Positions 27,465-36,938 of a stretch of DNA of 64,000 bases are shown one piece after another. Numbering within the stretch: position 1 is the stretch's first letter; the number at the start of each line of letters is the position of its first letter. The DNA lies in contig JAFQBK010000015.1 of the NCBI GenBank assembly GCA_017399695.1, positions 86,852 through 150,851 of the forward strand. Direction: 5' to 3'. The DNA comes from Clostridia bacterium. GTDB lineage: Bacteria > Bacillota > Clostridia > UBA1381 > UBA9506. A program made the translations under genes and the position numbers. Under the pieces are notes generated by a model. The model did no database searches, was not told the origin of the DNA, and saw only the letters and a program-made list of their open reading frames with translations.

Positions 27465-28199
27465 ATGAATACAAAGATTGATGTACTGGGTGTTTGGGTG
27501 GATAAGGTGACGATGGACGGCGCACTCGAGCGGCTGATGGAATTTTTAGAGGAGGATGCGCCGCACGCGGTTTATACGCCGAACTCCGAGATTTTGATGC
27601 GGGCATACCGTGACGAAAAATTTAGGGATGTCTTAAATACGGCAGAGCTGATTACGCCCGACGGGATTGGCGTGGTTTATGCCTCAAAAATTTTAAAAGA
27701 CTCACTTTCCGAGCGTGTGGGCGGCTTTGACCTTGCCTCGCGCCTCATCGAAAAGGTATCGGACGGCTCTTATAGTCTCTATTTCTTCGGGGGAAAGCCG
27801 GGCGTTGCGGATTTGGCGAAAGAAAAGCTGTGCGAAACCTATCCTGACCTGCGCGTTGTGGGAACGAGTGACGGATATTTTGATGCAGAAAAAGAAAAAC
27901 GGATCATTGCTGATATCAAAGAAAAGAACCCCGATATTTTGTTCGTCTGCCTTGGTGCGCCGAAGCAGGAGGAATGGATTTTTTCGCACAAAAAAGAGCT
28001 TGGCGCGAAAGTCTTAATGGGCATCGGGGGAAGTTTAGATGTCTTTGCGGGAGTCACCGAGCGTGCGCCCGAGAGCTTTCAGAAGATGGGGCTTGAATGG
28101 CTGTACCGCCTTGCGAAACAGCCGTCGAGAATCGGTCGGATGATGGATTTACCGAAGTTCGGGCTGACGGTACTATTTAAGGGAAAACGCGTGAAATAA
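27465..28199 (+). CDS. WecG/TagA/CpsF family glycosyltransferase
   Basis: A 244-aa GT26 enzyme. Family markers: YTPNSEILMRAY, TPDGIGVVYASK with the proposed catalytic Asp, LYFFGGKPGVADLAKEKL, and the GAPKQEEWIF signature with GIGGSLDVFAG. TagA adds ManNAc to undecaprenyl-PP-GlcNAc in wall teichoic acid synthesis; related enzymes add ManNAcA or other sugars. The C-terminal appendage ending in EWLYRLAKQPSRIGRM binds membrane. Follows the membrane protein and precedes era. Confidence 0.92.
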   Translation: MNTKIDVLGVWVDKVTMDGALERLMEFLEEDAPHAVYTPNSEILMRAYRDEKFRDVLNTAELITPDGIGVVYASKILKDSLSERVGGFDLASRLIEKVSDGSYSLYFFGGKPGVADLAKEKLCETYPDLRVVGTSDGYFDAEKEKRIIADIKEKNPDILFVCLGAPKQEEWIFSHKKELGAKVLMGIGGSLDVFAGVTERAPESFQKMGLEWLYRLAKQPSRIGRMMDLPKFGLTVLFKGKRVK

Positions 28200-28219
28200 C
28201 AACGCTTTGGAGGATAACT

Positions 28220-29113
28220 ATGGGAGAATTTAGGTCGGGTTTTGTGAGCTTAATCGGGAGACCGAATGTAGGGAAATCGACGCTTTTAAACCGCTTGGTC
28301 GGAGAAAAGATTGCGATTATCTCAAGCAAGCCGCAAACCACGCGAAATAATGTGCTCGGCATTCTGACCGAGGAGGAGTTGCAGATTGTATTTACCGATA
28401 CGCCGGGGATTCATGCGCCCACCACCAAGCTCGGTGAGTTTATGGTGCGCTCGGCAGAAACCGCGATGCGCGATGTCGATGCGGTACTGTTTTTGATTGA
28501 GCCGGTGGCGAATGTCGGAAATATTGAAGAAAAGATATTAAAAGAACTGGAACATTGTGAGAGTCCCGTAATTTTGGTCATTAACAAAATTGATACGGTA
28601 AAACGCGAATTGCTTTTGGATGTCATTACCAAATACACCGAGCGTTTCAATTTTCACGCGGTTGTGCCAATTTCGGCAAAGAAAGACGACGGCGTGGAGC
28701 TATTAAAAAAAGAGCTTTATGCGCTGATTCCGGGGGGACCGATGTTTTATCCCGAGGATATGGTGACTGACCAGCCGGAGCGACAGTTAGTAGCGGAAAC
28801 GGTCAGAGAAAAGATTTTGCGCAATCTCGACAAGGAAATTCCGCACGGCATTGCGATTGAAGTAATGCGGATGAAGGACAAAGGCTCGGTTGTTGAGATT
28901 ATTGCAAACATTTATTGCGAAAAGGCAAGCCATAAAGGAATTATTATCGGCAAAAACGGAGAAATGCTCAAAAAAATTGGGCGTATCGCACGCGAAGATA
29001 TGGAAAAGATGCTCGGCAAAAAGGTCTTTTTGGAGCTTTGGGTCAAGGTCAAAGAGGATTGGCGCAACCGTGACAGTTTGATCCGCAATTTCGGTTATGA
29101 TACGAGAGAATAA
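28220..29113 (+). CDS. era: Ribosome-assembly GTPase Era
   Basis: A 297-aa GTPase that binds the 3' end of 16S rRNA during 30S maturation. G1 GRPNVGKSTLLNRL, G3 DTPGIH, G4 NKID, and a C-terminal KH domain with GIIIGKNGEMLKKIG. Start ATG after TTTGGAGGATAACT. Conserved neighbours yqzL and recO follow. Confidence 0.97.
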   Translation: MGEFRSGFVSLIGRPNVGKSTLLNRLVGEKIAIISSKPQTTRNNVLGILTEEELQIVFTDTPGIHAPTTKLGEFMVRSAETAMRDVDAVLFLIEPVANVGNIEEKILKELEHCESPVILVINKIDTVKRELLLDVITKYTERFNFHAVVPISAKKDDGVELLKKELYALIPGGPMFYPEDMVTDQPERQLVAETVREKILRNLDKEIPHGIAIEVMRMKDKGSVVEIIANIYCEKASHKGIIIGKNGEMLKKIGRIAREDMEKMLGKKVFLELWVKVKEDWRNRDSLIRNFGYDTRE

Positions 29114-29127
29114 ATGCTTATTTTAGA

Positions 29128-29147
29128 AAAATCTGTCATCAGATTTT
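29128..29147 (+). terminator. Possible weak terminator after era
   Basis: AAAATCTG / CAGATTTT stem with TCAT loop; only a short T tract within the 3' arm. Confidence 0.4.
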
Positions 29148-29204
29148 GGGTATATTCCGGCGCCGTTTTCCCAAACTATCGGTAAAGGATTGGGAGGCGG
29201 AGAA

Positions 29205-29357
29205 ATGATTGAGGAACTTGCGTGGGAAATGTTTTGCTTAACAGGAAATATTGATGAATATTTGTTATATAAAAATGCGGAAATTGAAGGTCGGTCAACT
29301 GAAAATGTAAGCCGTCCGGAGAAGGAAGCAGAGAGGGAAGCGGGATGGAGCTACTAA
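29205..29357 (+). CDS. yqzL: YqzL family small protein
   Basis: A 50-aa protein beginning MIEELAWEMFCLTGNIDEYL and continuing LYKNAE, the pattern of Bacillus YqzL (W-x-x-F-x-x-TGNID-x-YLLYK). Function unknown. The position between era and recO is the conserved one in Firmicutes. GGGAGGCGG lies just upstream of ATG 29205, and its last 13 nt overlap the start of recO, so the two are probably translationally coupled. Confidence 0.88.
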   Translation: MIEELAWEMFCLTGNIDEYLLYKNAEIEGRSTENVSRPEKEAEREAGWSY

Positions 29358-30106
29358 AAACAGAGGGCGTGGTCTTAAAGCGCACGAAGGTCGGAGACAA
29401 TGATGTCATCCTGACCATTTTCAGCCGTGAGAAAGGACTCATTCAGGCATCCGTCAGGGGTGCGCGAAGCCTAAAGAGCCGTATGTCGGCAGGCTCGGCG
29501 CTCTTTACCTATGCAGAATTTGTCTTAAAACCGGGGCGCACGATGTATTCGGTATCCTCTGCTGAGCCGAAAGAAAGCTTTTATCAGCTGGCAACCAACA
29601 TTGAACGGCTCGCTTTTGCAACCTATATTGCCGACCTGACCGCTTTTTGCGTGCGGGAAGAGGGCGGAGATGAACGGCTGTTTTCCATTCTCTTAAACAC
29701 CTTGTACCTCTTTGCAAACTCTGCACGTGATTTGCGCTTGGTCAAGTGCGTATATGAGCTAAAGCTTTTAGACTGCATCGGACTTGCGCCCGAGCTTTCG
29801 GGTTGCGTGCGTTGCGGGGATGTATCGGAGATTGACTATCTTTCTCCTGCCGAGGGCGGACTTTTGTGCCGCTCGTGCAAACGGGCAGAGGATATGGTAA
29901 GACCGCTCGATGAACAAAGCCTGATTGCGATGCGCTACATTTTATACAGTGATGATAAGCGTGCGTTTGCGTTTTCTGCCGGTGAGCAGGTGACGAAGAT
30001 GCTCGAAGACCATATTGAAGCCTTTGTCCGCACACATATTGACAGAGATTTTTATTCCCTTACATACTTAAATACCATCCTTGGAAAAGACGAGAAACTG
30101 AGGTAA
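29345..30106 (+). CDS. recO: DNA repair protein RecO
   Basis: A 253-aa protein that loads RecA on SSB-coated DNA with RecF and RecR. N-terminal OB fold starts LLKTEGVVLKRTKVGDNDVI; a zinc site is formed by CVRCGD and CRSC. Start overlaps the end of yqzL. Confidence 0.95.
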   Translation: MELLKTEGVVLKRTKVGDNDVILTIFSREKGLIQASVRGARSLKSRMSAGSALFTYAEFVLKPGRTMYSVSSAEPKESFYQLATNIERLAFATYIADLTAFCVREEGGDERLFSILLNTLYLFANSARDLRLVKCVYELKLLDCIGLAPELSGCVRCGDVSEIDYLSPAEGGLLCRSCKRAEDMVRPLDEQSLIAMRYILYSDDKRAFAFSAGEQVTKMLEDHIEAFVRTHIDRDFYSLTYLNTILGKDEKLR

Positions 30107-30117
30107 AGGAGAAGCCT

Positions 30118-31950
30118 ATGAATATCGACCGACTGCTTGCGCGTGTACAAAAACCGACGCGCTATATTGGAACTGAATTTAACAGCGTACATAAAAACCC
30201 CGAGGAAATGGCAATCCGCTTTGCATTTTGCTTTCCTGATGTCTATGAGGTTGGAATGTCGCATCTCGGAATGAAGATTTTATATCACCTCTTAAATCGG
30301 GAGGAGGATATCTACTGCGAGCGCGTGTTTGCGCCGTGGGTGGATATGGAGGAGGAAATGCGAAAAGAGGGCGTGCCGCTGTTTTCGCTTGAGACCACCT
30401 CGCCGGTTGCCGATTTTGATTTTGTCGGCTTTACGCTTCAGTACGAAATGAGCTTTTCTAATATTATCAATATGCTCGATTTGGCAGGGATTTCGCTCTA
30501 TTCCTCCGAGCGCAAAGAGGACGAGCCGTTTGTCTGCTGTGGCGGACCTTGTGCCTATAATCCTGAGCCTTTGGCAGATTTTGTGGACTTCTTTATGCTC
30601 GGCGAGGGCGAAGAAGTGATGCTCGAGGTAATGGATGCTTATCGCAAATGGAAAGCGTCGGGCGCACCACGTCGCGCTTTTTTGGAAAGCTTGCTTTTAG
30701 TTCCGGGCGTGTATGTGCCTTGTTTTTATGATGTTACATATAACGATGACGGAACGATTGCATCGTTTCTTGCGAATCATCCGTCTGCCCCGAAAACCAT
30801 TACGAAACGGATTATTCATGATTTGGACAAAGTCATCTACCCCGACAACTTTATTGTTCCCTTTATGGAGATTGTCCACGACCGTATGATGCTTGAGGTG
30901 TTCCGTGGTTGTATCCGCGGTTGCCGCTTCTGTCAGGCAGGCATGGTGTATCGTCCCGTCAGAGAAAAGAGCGCAAAAACGCTCCTTGACTGCGCGCAAA
31001 AGCTGATTGATTCGACAGGCTATGAGGAGCTTTCGATTTCCAGCCTTTCAACCAGCGATTATACGGAATTAAAAGAATTGACCGATGGTCTTTTAGACCT
31101 GACCGAAGAGAAAAAAATCAGCCTGAGTCTTCCGTCGCTTCGACTCGATAACTTCTCAATGGAGCTGATGCAAAAGGTACAGAAAGTGCGAAAAAGCGGT
31201 CTGACCTTTGCGCCCGAGGCGGGCACACAGCGTCTGCGTGATGTCATCAACAAGGGTGTGACAGAAGAAGACCTGCTCCGCGCGGCATCGATTGCGTTTG
31301 GCGGCGGCTATGGCGGCGTGAAGCTGTACTTTATGATGGGACTGCCGACGGAGACAAACGAGGATTTGGCGGGTATTGCAAAGCTTGCCGAAAAAGTGGT
31401 CGAGTGCTATTTTGCCGTGCCGAAAGAGCAGAGAAATAAGAACTTAAAAGTAACGGTCAGTACATCATCCTTTGTCCCCAAGCCGCACACGCCGTTCCAG
31501 TGGGTGCGTCAGAATGATGTGGATGAGCTTTTAGAAAAACAGAACTTCTTAAAAGGACAGATTACCAGCAAGCGTGTCAGCTACAACTGGCACGAGGCAA
31601 AGCTCTCCGTTTTGGAGGGCGTGTTTGCCCGTGGGGACAGAAAGCTTTCCAAGGTGCTCGCCTGCGCACAAAAATTAGGCGCGCGTTTTGACGGCTGGCA
31701 CGAGTTTTTCGATTGGGATTTGTGGATGGATGCGTTCCGCAAGGCCGGTGTTGACCCGTATTTTTATAATTTGCGTGAGCGCAGTTATGATGAAATTCTG
31801 CCTTGGGACCATATCAATGCAGGTCCGTCCAAGGAGTTTTTGATGAGAGAAAATGAAAAGGCAAAGCGGGCAGAGGTAACGCCGAACTGCCGTGAAAAGT
31901 GCGCTGGTTGCGGTGTCAATGTGAGCTTAGGGGGTGGACATTGTGGCTAA
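30118..31950 (+). CDS. TIGR03960 family B12-binding-domain radical SAM protein
   Basis: A 610-aa protein. The N-terminal half is a cobalamin-binding-like fold; the radical SAM core has CIRGCRFC (Cx3Cx2C) for the 4Fe-4S cluster. The C-terminus adds CREKCAGCGVN, a possible second cluster site. TIGR03960 proteins are nearly always followed by a TIGR03936/DUF2344 partner, as here; in other genomes both sit by rng and the rplU-rpmA ribosomal protein genes, suggesting RNA or ribosome modification, but the substrate is unknown. Overlaps the partner by 8 nt. Confidence 0.9.
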   Translation: MNIDRLLARVQKPTRYIGTEFNSVHKNPEEMAIRFAFCFPDVYEVGMSHLGMKILYHLLNREEDIYCERVFAPWVDMEEEMRKEGVPLFSLETTSPVADFDFVGFTLQYEMSFSNIINMLDLAGISLYSSERKEDEPFVCCGGPCAYNPEPLADFVDFFMLGEGEEVMLEVMDAYRKWKASGAPRRAFLESLLLVPGVYVPCFYDVTYNDDGTIASFLANHPSAPKTITKRIIHDLDKVIYPDNFIVPFMEIVHDRMMLEVFRGCIRGCRFCQAGMVYRPVREKSAKTLLDCAQKLIDSTGYEELSISSLSTSDYTELKELTDGLLDLTEEKKISLSLPSLRLDNFSMELMQKVQKVRKSGLTFAPEAGTQRLRDVINKGVTEEDLLRAASIAFGGGYGGVKLYFMMGLPTETNEDLAGIAKLAEKVVECYFAVPKEQRNKNLKVTVSTSSFVPKPHTPFQWVRQNDVDELLEKQNFLKGQITSKRVSYNWHEAKLSVLEGVFARGDRKLSKVLACAQKLGARFDGWHEFFDWDLWMDAFRKAGVDPYFYNLRERSYDEILPWDHINAGPSKEFLMRENEKAKRAEVTPNCREKCAGCGVNVSLGGGHCG

Positions 31951-32599
31951 GTACCGTTTGGAGTTTTCAAAAGAGGGCGATGCGAAGTTTGTTTCTCACT
32001 TAGACTTAGTACGACTCTTTACCCGTGTGTTTAAGCGCGCTAGGCTCCCGCTTGCGTACTCGGAAGGGTTTAATCCGCACCCGAAGATGTCCATCGGGAT
32101 TCCGCTTTCGGTGGGCGTGACGAGCGAGGCAGAACTCTTAGATGCCGAGTTTTATGAGGAAGTTCCCGCTTTAGAAATCAAAGAGCGGATGAACGAAACT
32201 ATGCCGATTGGCATTGCCATTACCAAGGTGCAAATGTTGGAGCAGGGGATGCCGAAGCTTTCTTCCGTTTCCCGTGCAAGCTATCGGGTCAGCCTTTCGG
32301 GCGATGGAGTAGCGAAAGAGGCACTAGCCGAATTCCTCAAAAGAGAAACGATAGAGATAGAAAAGAAAACCAAGCGCTCGGAAAAGCTGGTGGATATTAA
32401 GCCGGACATTTTCGGGATTTTATGGGAAGATGAAACAACGCTTGTGATGACGCTTGCTACGGGAAGTGCGGCAAACTTAAAGCCGGAGGTTGTGCTTTCA
32501 GCGATGAAGCTATATATCCCCGGATGTTCGGGAGAAGCTGCGGCCGTTCACCGTCTGTCGATGACAGATGATAACGGATGCGCGCTGATTGCAGGCTGA
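31943..32599 (+). CDS. TIGR03936 (DUF2344) radical-SAM-associated protein
   Basis: A 218-aa protein starting at GTG 31943, chosen because AGGGGGTG precedes it. Family pattern: KFVSHLDLVRLFTRVFKRA, then PLAYSEGFNPHPKMS and IGIPLSVGVTSEAE. It functions with the upstream B12-type radical SAM protein, probably as a substrate-binding partner; the reaction is unknown. Start and end overlap indicate coupling. Confidence 0.9.
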   Translation: MAKYRLEFSKEGDAKFVSHLDLVRLFTRVFKRARLPLAYSEGFNPHPKMSIGIPLSVGVTSEAELLDAEFYEEVPALEIKERMNETMPIGIAITKVQMLEQGMPKLSSVSRASYRVSLSGDGVAKEALAEFLKRETIEIEKKTKRSEKLVDIKPDIFGILWEDETTLVMTLATGSAANLKPEVVLSAMKLYIPGCSGEAAAVHRLSMTDDNGCALIAG

Positions 32600-32644
32600 A
32601 AACAAAAGATAACCTTACAAACCGGATGGGAAAGGATGAGAGAA

Positions 32645-34780
32645 ATGTCAGATACAATGGAATGTTACCGCGATATGGATTTGCGCGAGGTGTTCGGACG
32701 CCATGTCTTTTGTGACAGCGTGATGCGAGAGCGCCTGCCGAGAGAGACTTATCGGGCGTTACATAAAACCATACAAGAGGGAACGAGACTGGAAACCGAG
32801 GTTGCCAATGTCGTGGCGCACGCGATGATGGAGTGGGCGATTGAGCACGGTGCAACGCACTACACGCACTGGTTCCAGCCCTTAAACGGCTTTACTGCGG
32901 AAAAACACGATTCATTTTTGAGTGTTCCGTTTGGCGCAGATAAGGCGATTGCCGAGTTTTCGGGCAAAGAGCTGATTAAAGGCGAGCCGGATGCTTCGTC
33001 GTTCCCGTCGGGCGGTCTGCGTGCGACCTTTGAGGCACGCGGATATACCGCGTGGGACTGCACCTCACCGGCATTCTTAAAAGAGGATTCCTCAGGGGTA
33101 ACGCTGTGTATCCCGACGGCATTCTGCTCCTATAATGGAGAGGCGCTGGACAAAAAGACGCCGCTGCTTCGCTCGGTAGAAGCGATTTCAAAGCAAGCGA
33201 TTCGTATTCTGCGTCTGTTCGGCGATGAGGAAACGAAGCGCGTGAATGTCTGCTGCGGTCCGGAGCAGGAATACTTTTTGATTGATAAAGAAATGTTTAA
33301 AAAGCGTCCCGATTTGGTGTTTACGGGAAGAACGCTGTTTGGCTGCAAGCCACCGAAAACACAGGAGATGGATGACCACTATTTCGGCACGCTCAAAGAG
33401 AGAGTATCCGCATTTATGAAGGAGCTGGATTTTGAGCTGTGGAAGGTCGGTGTCATGGCGAAAACCAAGCACAACGAAGCTGCACCGGCACAGCACGAGC
33501 TGGCACCGATTTTTGATACGGTAAACATCGCAACCGACCACAATCAGCTGACAATGGAGCTGATGAAGAAGATTGCAGACCGTCACGGGATGGCGTGTCT
33601 GCTTCACGAAAAGCCCTTTGCCGGTATCAACGGCAGCGGTAAGCACAACAACTGGTCGCTTTCCACCGATGGCGGAACGAACCTGTTTAATCCCGGGAAA
33701 ACGCCGAGAGAAAATGCACAGTTTTTAATCTTTTTGTGCGCAGTTTTAAAGGCGATTGATGAGCACGCAGAGCTGATTCGTGCATCTGCGGCAAATGCGG
33801 GAAATGACTACCGCTTGGGCGCACTCGAAGCACCCCCGGCGATTATCTCCGTCTTTTTGGGAGATGAGCTTGCCGAGGTGCTTGACGAAGTGGAAAAGGG
33901 CATCAAACGCGATGTCAATTTCGGCGGAAAGATGGATTTCGGCGTGCCGACGCTTCCGGCATTTCAGCTCGATAAAACCGACCGAAACAGAACCTCACCG
34001 TTTGCATTTACAGGAAATAAATTCGAGTTCCGTATGGTGCCGTCCTCGGCATCGGTGGCAGGCCCGAACACGGTACTGAACACGGTTGTAGCAGACGCGC
34101 TCTGCGAAATTGCAGACGAGCTTGAGGGCGCAAAGGATTTCGGCAAAGCTGTAAGTTCTGTGCTGTCAAAGCTTGTGAAAAAGCATAAGAGAGTTATTTT
34201 TGATGGCAACGGCTATGGCGAGGAATGGGTCAAGGAAGCCGAAAAACGCGGTCTTCCGAATGTGACTAATTCGGTAGATTCCTATGCTGCATTTATCAAA
34301 GACGAGTCCGTTCGTGTCTTTGAAAAGCATCACGTGTATACCAAGGCAGAACTCGATTCCCGCTATGAAATCAAGATGGAAAAGTATATCAAAATCAATA
34401 CCATCGAGGCACACACGATGCTTGAGATGTGTCGCAAGCAGATTATGCCTGCGGTAATGAGCTACAGCGACCATGTGGCAAAAACGATTGTACACTTAAA
34501 GGCAACGGGGATTCCCGTGGATATGCAAACGAATGAGGAAACGCTCTTGTGCGTAACGAGAAATCTCGCAAAATTAAACAGTACCGTGAAAAAATTAGAG
34601 CGTGCGGTCGAGCGTGCGGCAGGCTTAGAGGGCGATTTTGTCAAAGCGGCGCATTTTATGCGTGACAGCGTGGTTGCTACGATGCAGGAGGTCAGAAAAT
34701 ATGCGGACAGCCTAGAGATGTGCGTCGGGAAAGAGTACTGGCCGATTCCTACCTACAGTGATTTGATTTACAGCGTATAA
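32645..34780 (+). CDS. glnN: Type III glutamine synthetase (GlnN)
   Basis: A 711-aa enzyme making glutamine from glutamate, ammonia and ATP. Type III landmarks: FPSGGLRATFEARGYTAWD, CCGPEQEYFLID, AKTKHNEAAPAQHELAP and GINGSGKHNNWSL. These enzymes form dodecamers and are larger than type I (about 450 aa). ATG 32645 is used because the earlier ATG (32636) touches the AAAGG box. Regulation not visible: no GlnR box recognised. Confidence 0.95.
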   Translation: MSDTMECYRDMDLREVFGRHVFCDSVMRERLPRETYRALHKTIQEGTRLETEVANVVAHAMMEWAIEHGATHYTHWFQPLNGFTAEKHDSFLSVPFGADKAIAEFSGKELIKGEPDASSFPSGGLRATFEARGYTAWDCTSPAFLKEDSSGVTLCIPTAFCSYNGEALDKKTPLLRSVEAISKQAIRILRLFGDEETKRVNVCCGPEQEYFLIDKEMFKKRPDLVFTGRTLFGCKPPKTQEMDDHYFGTLKERVSAFMKELDFELWKVGVMAKTKHNEAAPAQHELAPIFDTVNIATDHNQLTMELMKKIADRHGMACLLHEKPFAGINGSGKHNNWSLSTDGGTNLFNPGKTPRENAQFLIFLCAVLKAIDEHAELIRASAANAGNDYRLGALEAPPAIISVFLGDELAEVLDEVEKGIKRDVNFGGKMDFGVPTLPAFQLDKTDRNRTSPFAFTGNKFEFRMVPSSASVAGPNTVLNTVVADALCEIADELEGAKDFGKAVSSVLSKLVKKHKRVIFDGNGYGEEWVKEAEKRGLPNVTNSVDSYAAFIKDESVRVFEKHHVYTKAELDSRYEIKMEKYIKINTIEAHTMLEMCRKQIMPAVMSYSDHVAKTIVHLKATGIPVDMQTNEETLLCVTRNLAKLNSTVKKLERAVERAAGLEGDFVKAAHFMRDSVVATMQEVRKYADSLEMCVGKEYWPIPTYSDLIYSV

Positions 34781-34794
34781 AAAGGTGAAATAAA

Positions 34795-35583
34795 ATGGTG
34801 ATTGATTTTCATACACATATGTTCCCCGAAACGCTCGCCGAGCGTGCGCTTGCCGAGCTTTCGAAGAAATGCGGTATTGCGCCGTTTGAGGGAGGAAGTC
34901 TTCCCAAAACCCGCGCACAGATGCAAAAATGCGGCGTAGGGACTTCCGTCGTATTAAATATTGCAACCAACCCGAAGCAGATGAGGAACGTCAACCGTTT
35001 TGCGATTGAGGTGAACCAAGAGCCTGACTTTGTTGCGTTTGGAAGCGTTCACCCCGAGGGCGACTGGCGGTATGAGCTTGATTGGCTGAAAGATGAGGGT
35101 ATTTTAGGCATCAAGCTGCACCCCGATTATCAGGGATTTTTTATTGATGGACCCAAGATGCAGAAGATTTATGAGGAAATTTTGTCTCGTGGATTTATTC
35201 TGATTTTCCATTCGGGCGTGGATTGGGGAATGCCCGAGCCGGTGCACGCATCGGTCAAAAGGCAAAAGAATGTACTCGGGATGTTTCGCGGCGAAAAGGT
35301 GGTCTTTTCCCATTCTGGTGGCTTTGACCAATGGGACGAGGCGCTGGAGCACATTTGCGGCGAGGACATCTATCTGGATACTTCGATGACACGGGGATTT
35401 TTAGAGAAAGAAAAGAGAGAGGAACTCTATCGTGCCCACGATATGCATAAACTGTTATTCGGTACGGATTCGCCCTGGGCACCGCTTGCTGAGGAAATTG
35501 AGGGCATCCGTGCATTGAATTTTGATGAGGAATGGAAAGAACGGGTCCTTTATCGGAACGCAGAAAAACTTCTGGGAAGATAA
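34795..35583 (+). CDS. Amidohydrolase-family metal-dependent hydrolase
   Basis: A 262-aa TIM-barrel hydrolase of the amidohydrolase-2 type. Metal motif DFHTHMF at the N-terminus, then GIKLHPDYQGF, IFHSGVD, SHSGG and FGTDSPWAP, the last with the catalytic Asp. Substrate unknown. It sits 14 nt after glnN and just before rsmB, so is probably part of that transcript. Confidence 0.85.
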   Translation: MVIDFHTHMFPETLAERALAELSKKCGIAPFEGGSLPKTRAQMQKCGVGTSVVLNIATNPKQMRNVNRFAIEVNQEPDFVAFGSVHPEGDWRYELDWLKDEGILGIKLHPDYQGFFIDGPKMQKIYEEILSRGFILIFHSGVDWGMPEPVHASVKRQKNVLGMFRGEKVVFSHSGGFDQWDEALEHICGEDIYLDTSMTRGFLEKEKREELYRAHDMHKLLFGTDSPWAPLAEEIEGIRALNFDEEWKERVLYRNAEKLLGR

Positions 35584-35600
35584 CGCAGAAAGGAGAGGCT

Positions 35601-36938
35601 ATGGCTACCGCAAGAGAAATCGCGCTGAAAATTTTATATGAAACCGAGGCAAAGGATGCCTACTTAAACATTGTGTTTGCCAAAACGATGCGCTCATCCG
35701 GCCTGCCTCCCATCGAACGCGCACTCGTAAAAGAGCTGACCGTGGGCGTAATGAAGCATAAAATCACGCTGGATTACGCCATAGCGAAATTCTCAAGTGT
35801 TCGTCTGAAAAAGATTTCTCCGTATATCTTAAATATTTTACGACTGGGTATTTATCAACTGCATTTCATGGATAAAATTCCGGCATCTGCGGCGGTAAAC
35901 GAAAGCGTCAAGCTTGCCAAAAAGTACGGACACCGAGCATCCGCCGGCTTTGTCAATGCGCTCTTAAAGCGGATTGCAGCGGAAAGCCTTTTGCCGATTC
36001 CTAAGCGTTCAGCATCGGAAGCCGCATACTTAAGCATCAAGTATTCGCATCCCGAGGAATTGTGTCAGTGGTATATGGATACCTTTGGCGACGAGCGTGC
36101 AGAAGAATTGCTTGCAAAAAATAACGAAAAACCGCCGATTTGTGCGCGGGTCAACTGTTTAAAAACGAATCGCGAGGAATTGATAGAGCGATTAAAAGAC
36201 GAGGGGATTTCGGCAGAGGCATCGCATCTTACGGACTGCGGCATCCTGATTTCCGAGGGCAATATAGAGGCGACAGATAGCTACCGAAAGGGTCTTTTGA
36301 GCGTGCAGGGCGTATCCTCACAGCTTGCGGCACTTGTGCTTTTTCCCAAAGCAGGGGAGACCGTATTGGACCTTTGTGCCGCACCCGGCGGAAAGACAGC
36401 GCATCTGGCAGAACTGATGGGAAATGAGGGCAGAATCTTTGCCGCCGATTTGTATGAGCACCGGTTGCAAACGGTGCGCCAAAACGCAGAGCGCTTGGGA
36501 ATTTCCATTCTGTCTGCCGCGCAGGGCGATGCGACCGTGGAAAAACCCGAGTGGCTTGAGCTGGCGGATAAAATTTTGTTAGACGTTCCCTGTTCGGGGC
36601 TCGGCATCATCCGCAGAAAACCCGATATCCGCTACAAAGCGGGACTCGTGGATTTCGACGAAATCATCCGGATTCAAAAAAACATATTGAATATTTGTTC
36701 AAAATATCTTAAAATAGAAGGGGAGCTTGTGTACTCCACCTGTACCGTTAATCCGCAAGAGAATATGGGTGTGGTGGAGGAATTCTTAAAAGAGCATCCC
36801 GAGTTTGTGCTTGTTCCTATGGGAAATGAGCATATAGATTCCGCGCTCTGCGAGGAGATGGAGAAAGGCTATATCACGCTTTATCCCGAGGAGGAAGCGG
36901 ACGGATTCTTTATCTGTAAGATGAAAAGGAGAGGCTGA
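35601..36938 (+). CDS. rsmB: 16S rRNA cytosine-C5 methyltransferase RsmB
   Basis: A 445-aa enzyme methylating C967 (E. coli numbering) of 16S rRNA. NusB-like RNA-binding domain at about 1-140; SAM site LDLCAAPGGKTAHLAELM; catalytic DVPCSGLGIIRRKPDIR and STCTVNPQEN, supplying the two cysteines. ATG 35601 after AAGGAGAGG. Stop overlaps the rlmN start (TGATG). Confidence 0.95.
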   Translation: MATAREIALKILYETEAKDAYLNIVFAKTMRSSGLPPIERALVKELTVGVMKHKITLDYAIAKFSSVRLKKISPYILNILRLGIYQLHFMDKIPASAAVNESVKLAKKYGHRASAGFVNALLKRIAAESLLPIPKRSASEAAYLSIKYSHPEELCQWYMDTFGDERAEELLAKNNEKPPICARVNCLKTNREELIERLKDEGISAEASHLTDCGILISEGNIEATDSYRKGLLSVQGVSSQLAALVLFPKAGETVLDLCAAPGGKTAHLAELMGNEGRIFAADLYEHRLQTVRQNAERLGISILSAAQGDATVEKPEWLELADKILLDVPCSGLGIIRRKPDIRYKAGLVDFDEIIRIQKNILNICSKYLKIEGELVYSTCTVNPQENMGVVEEFLKEHPEFVLVPMGNEHIDSALCEEMEKGYITLYPEEEADGFFICKMKRRG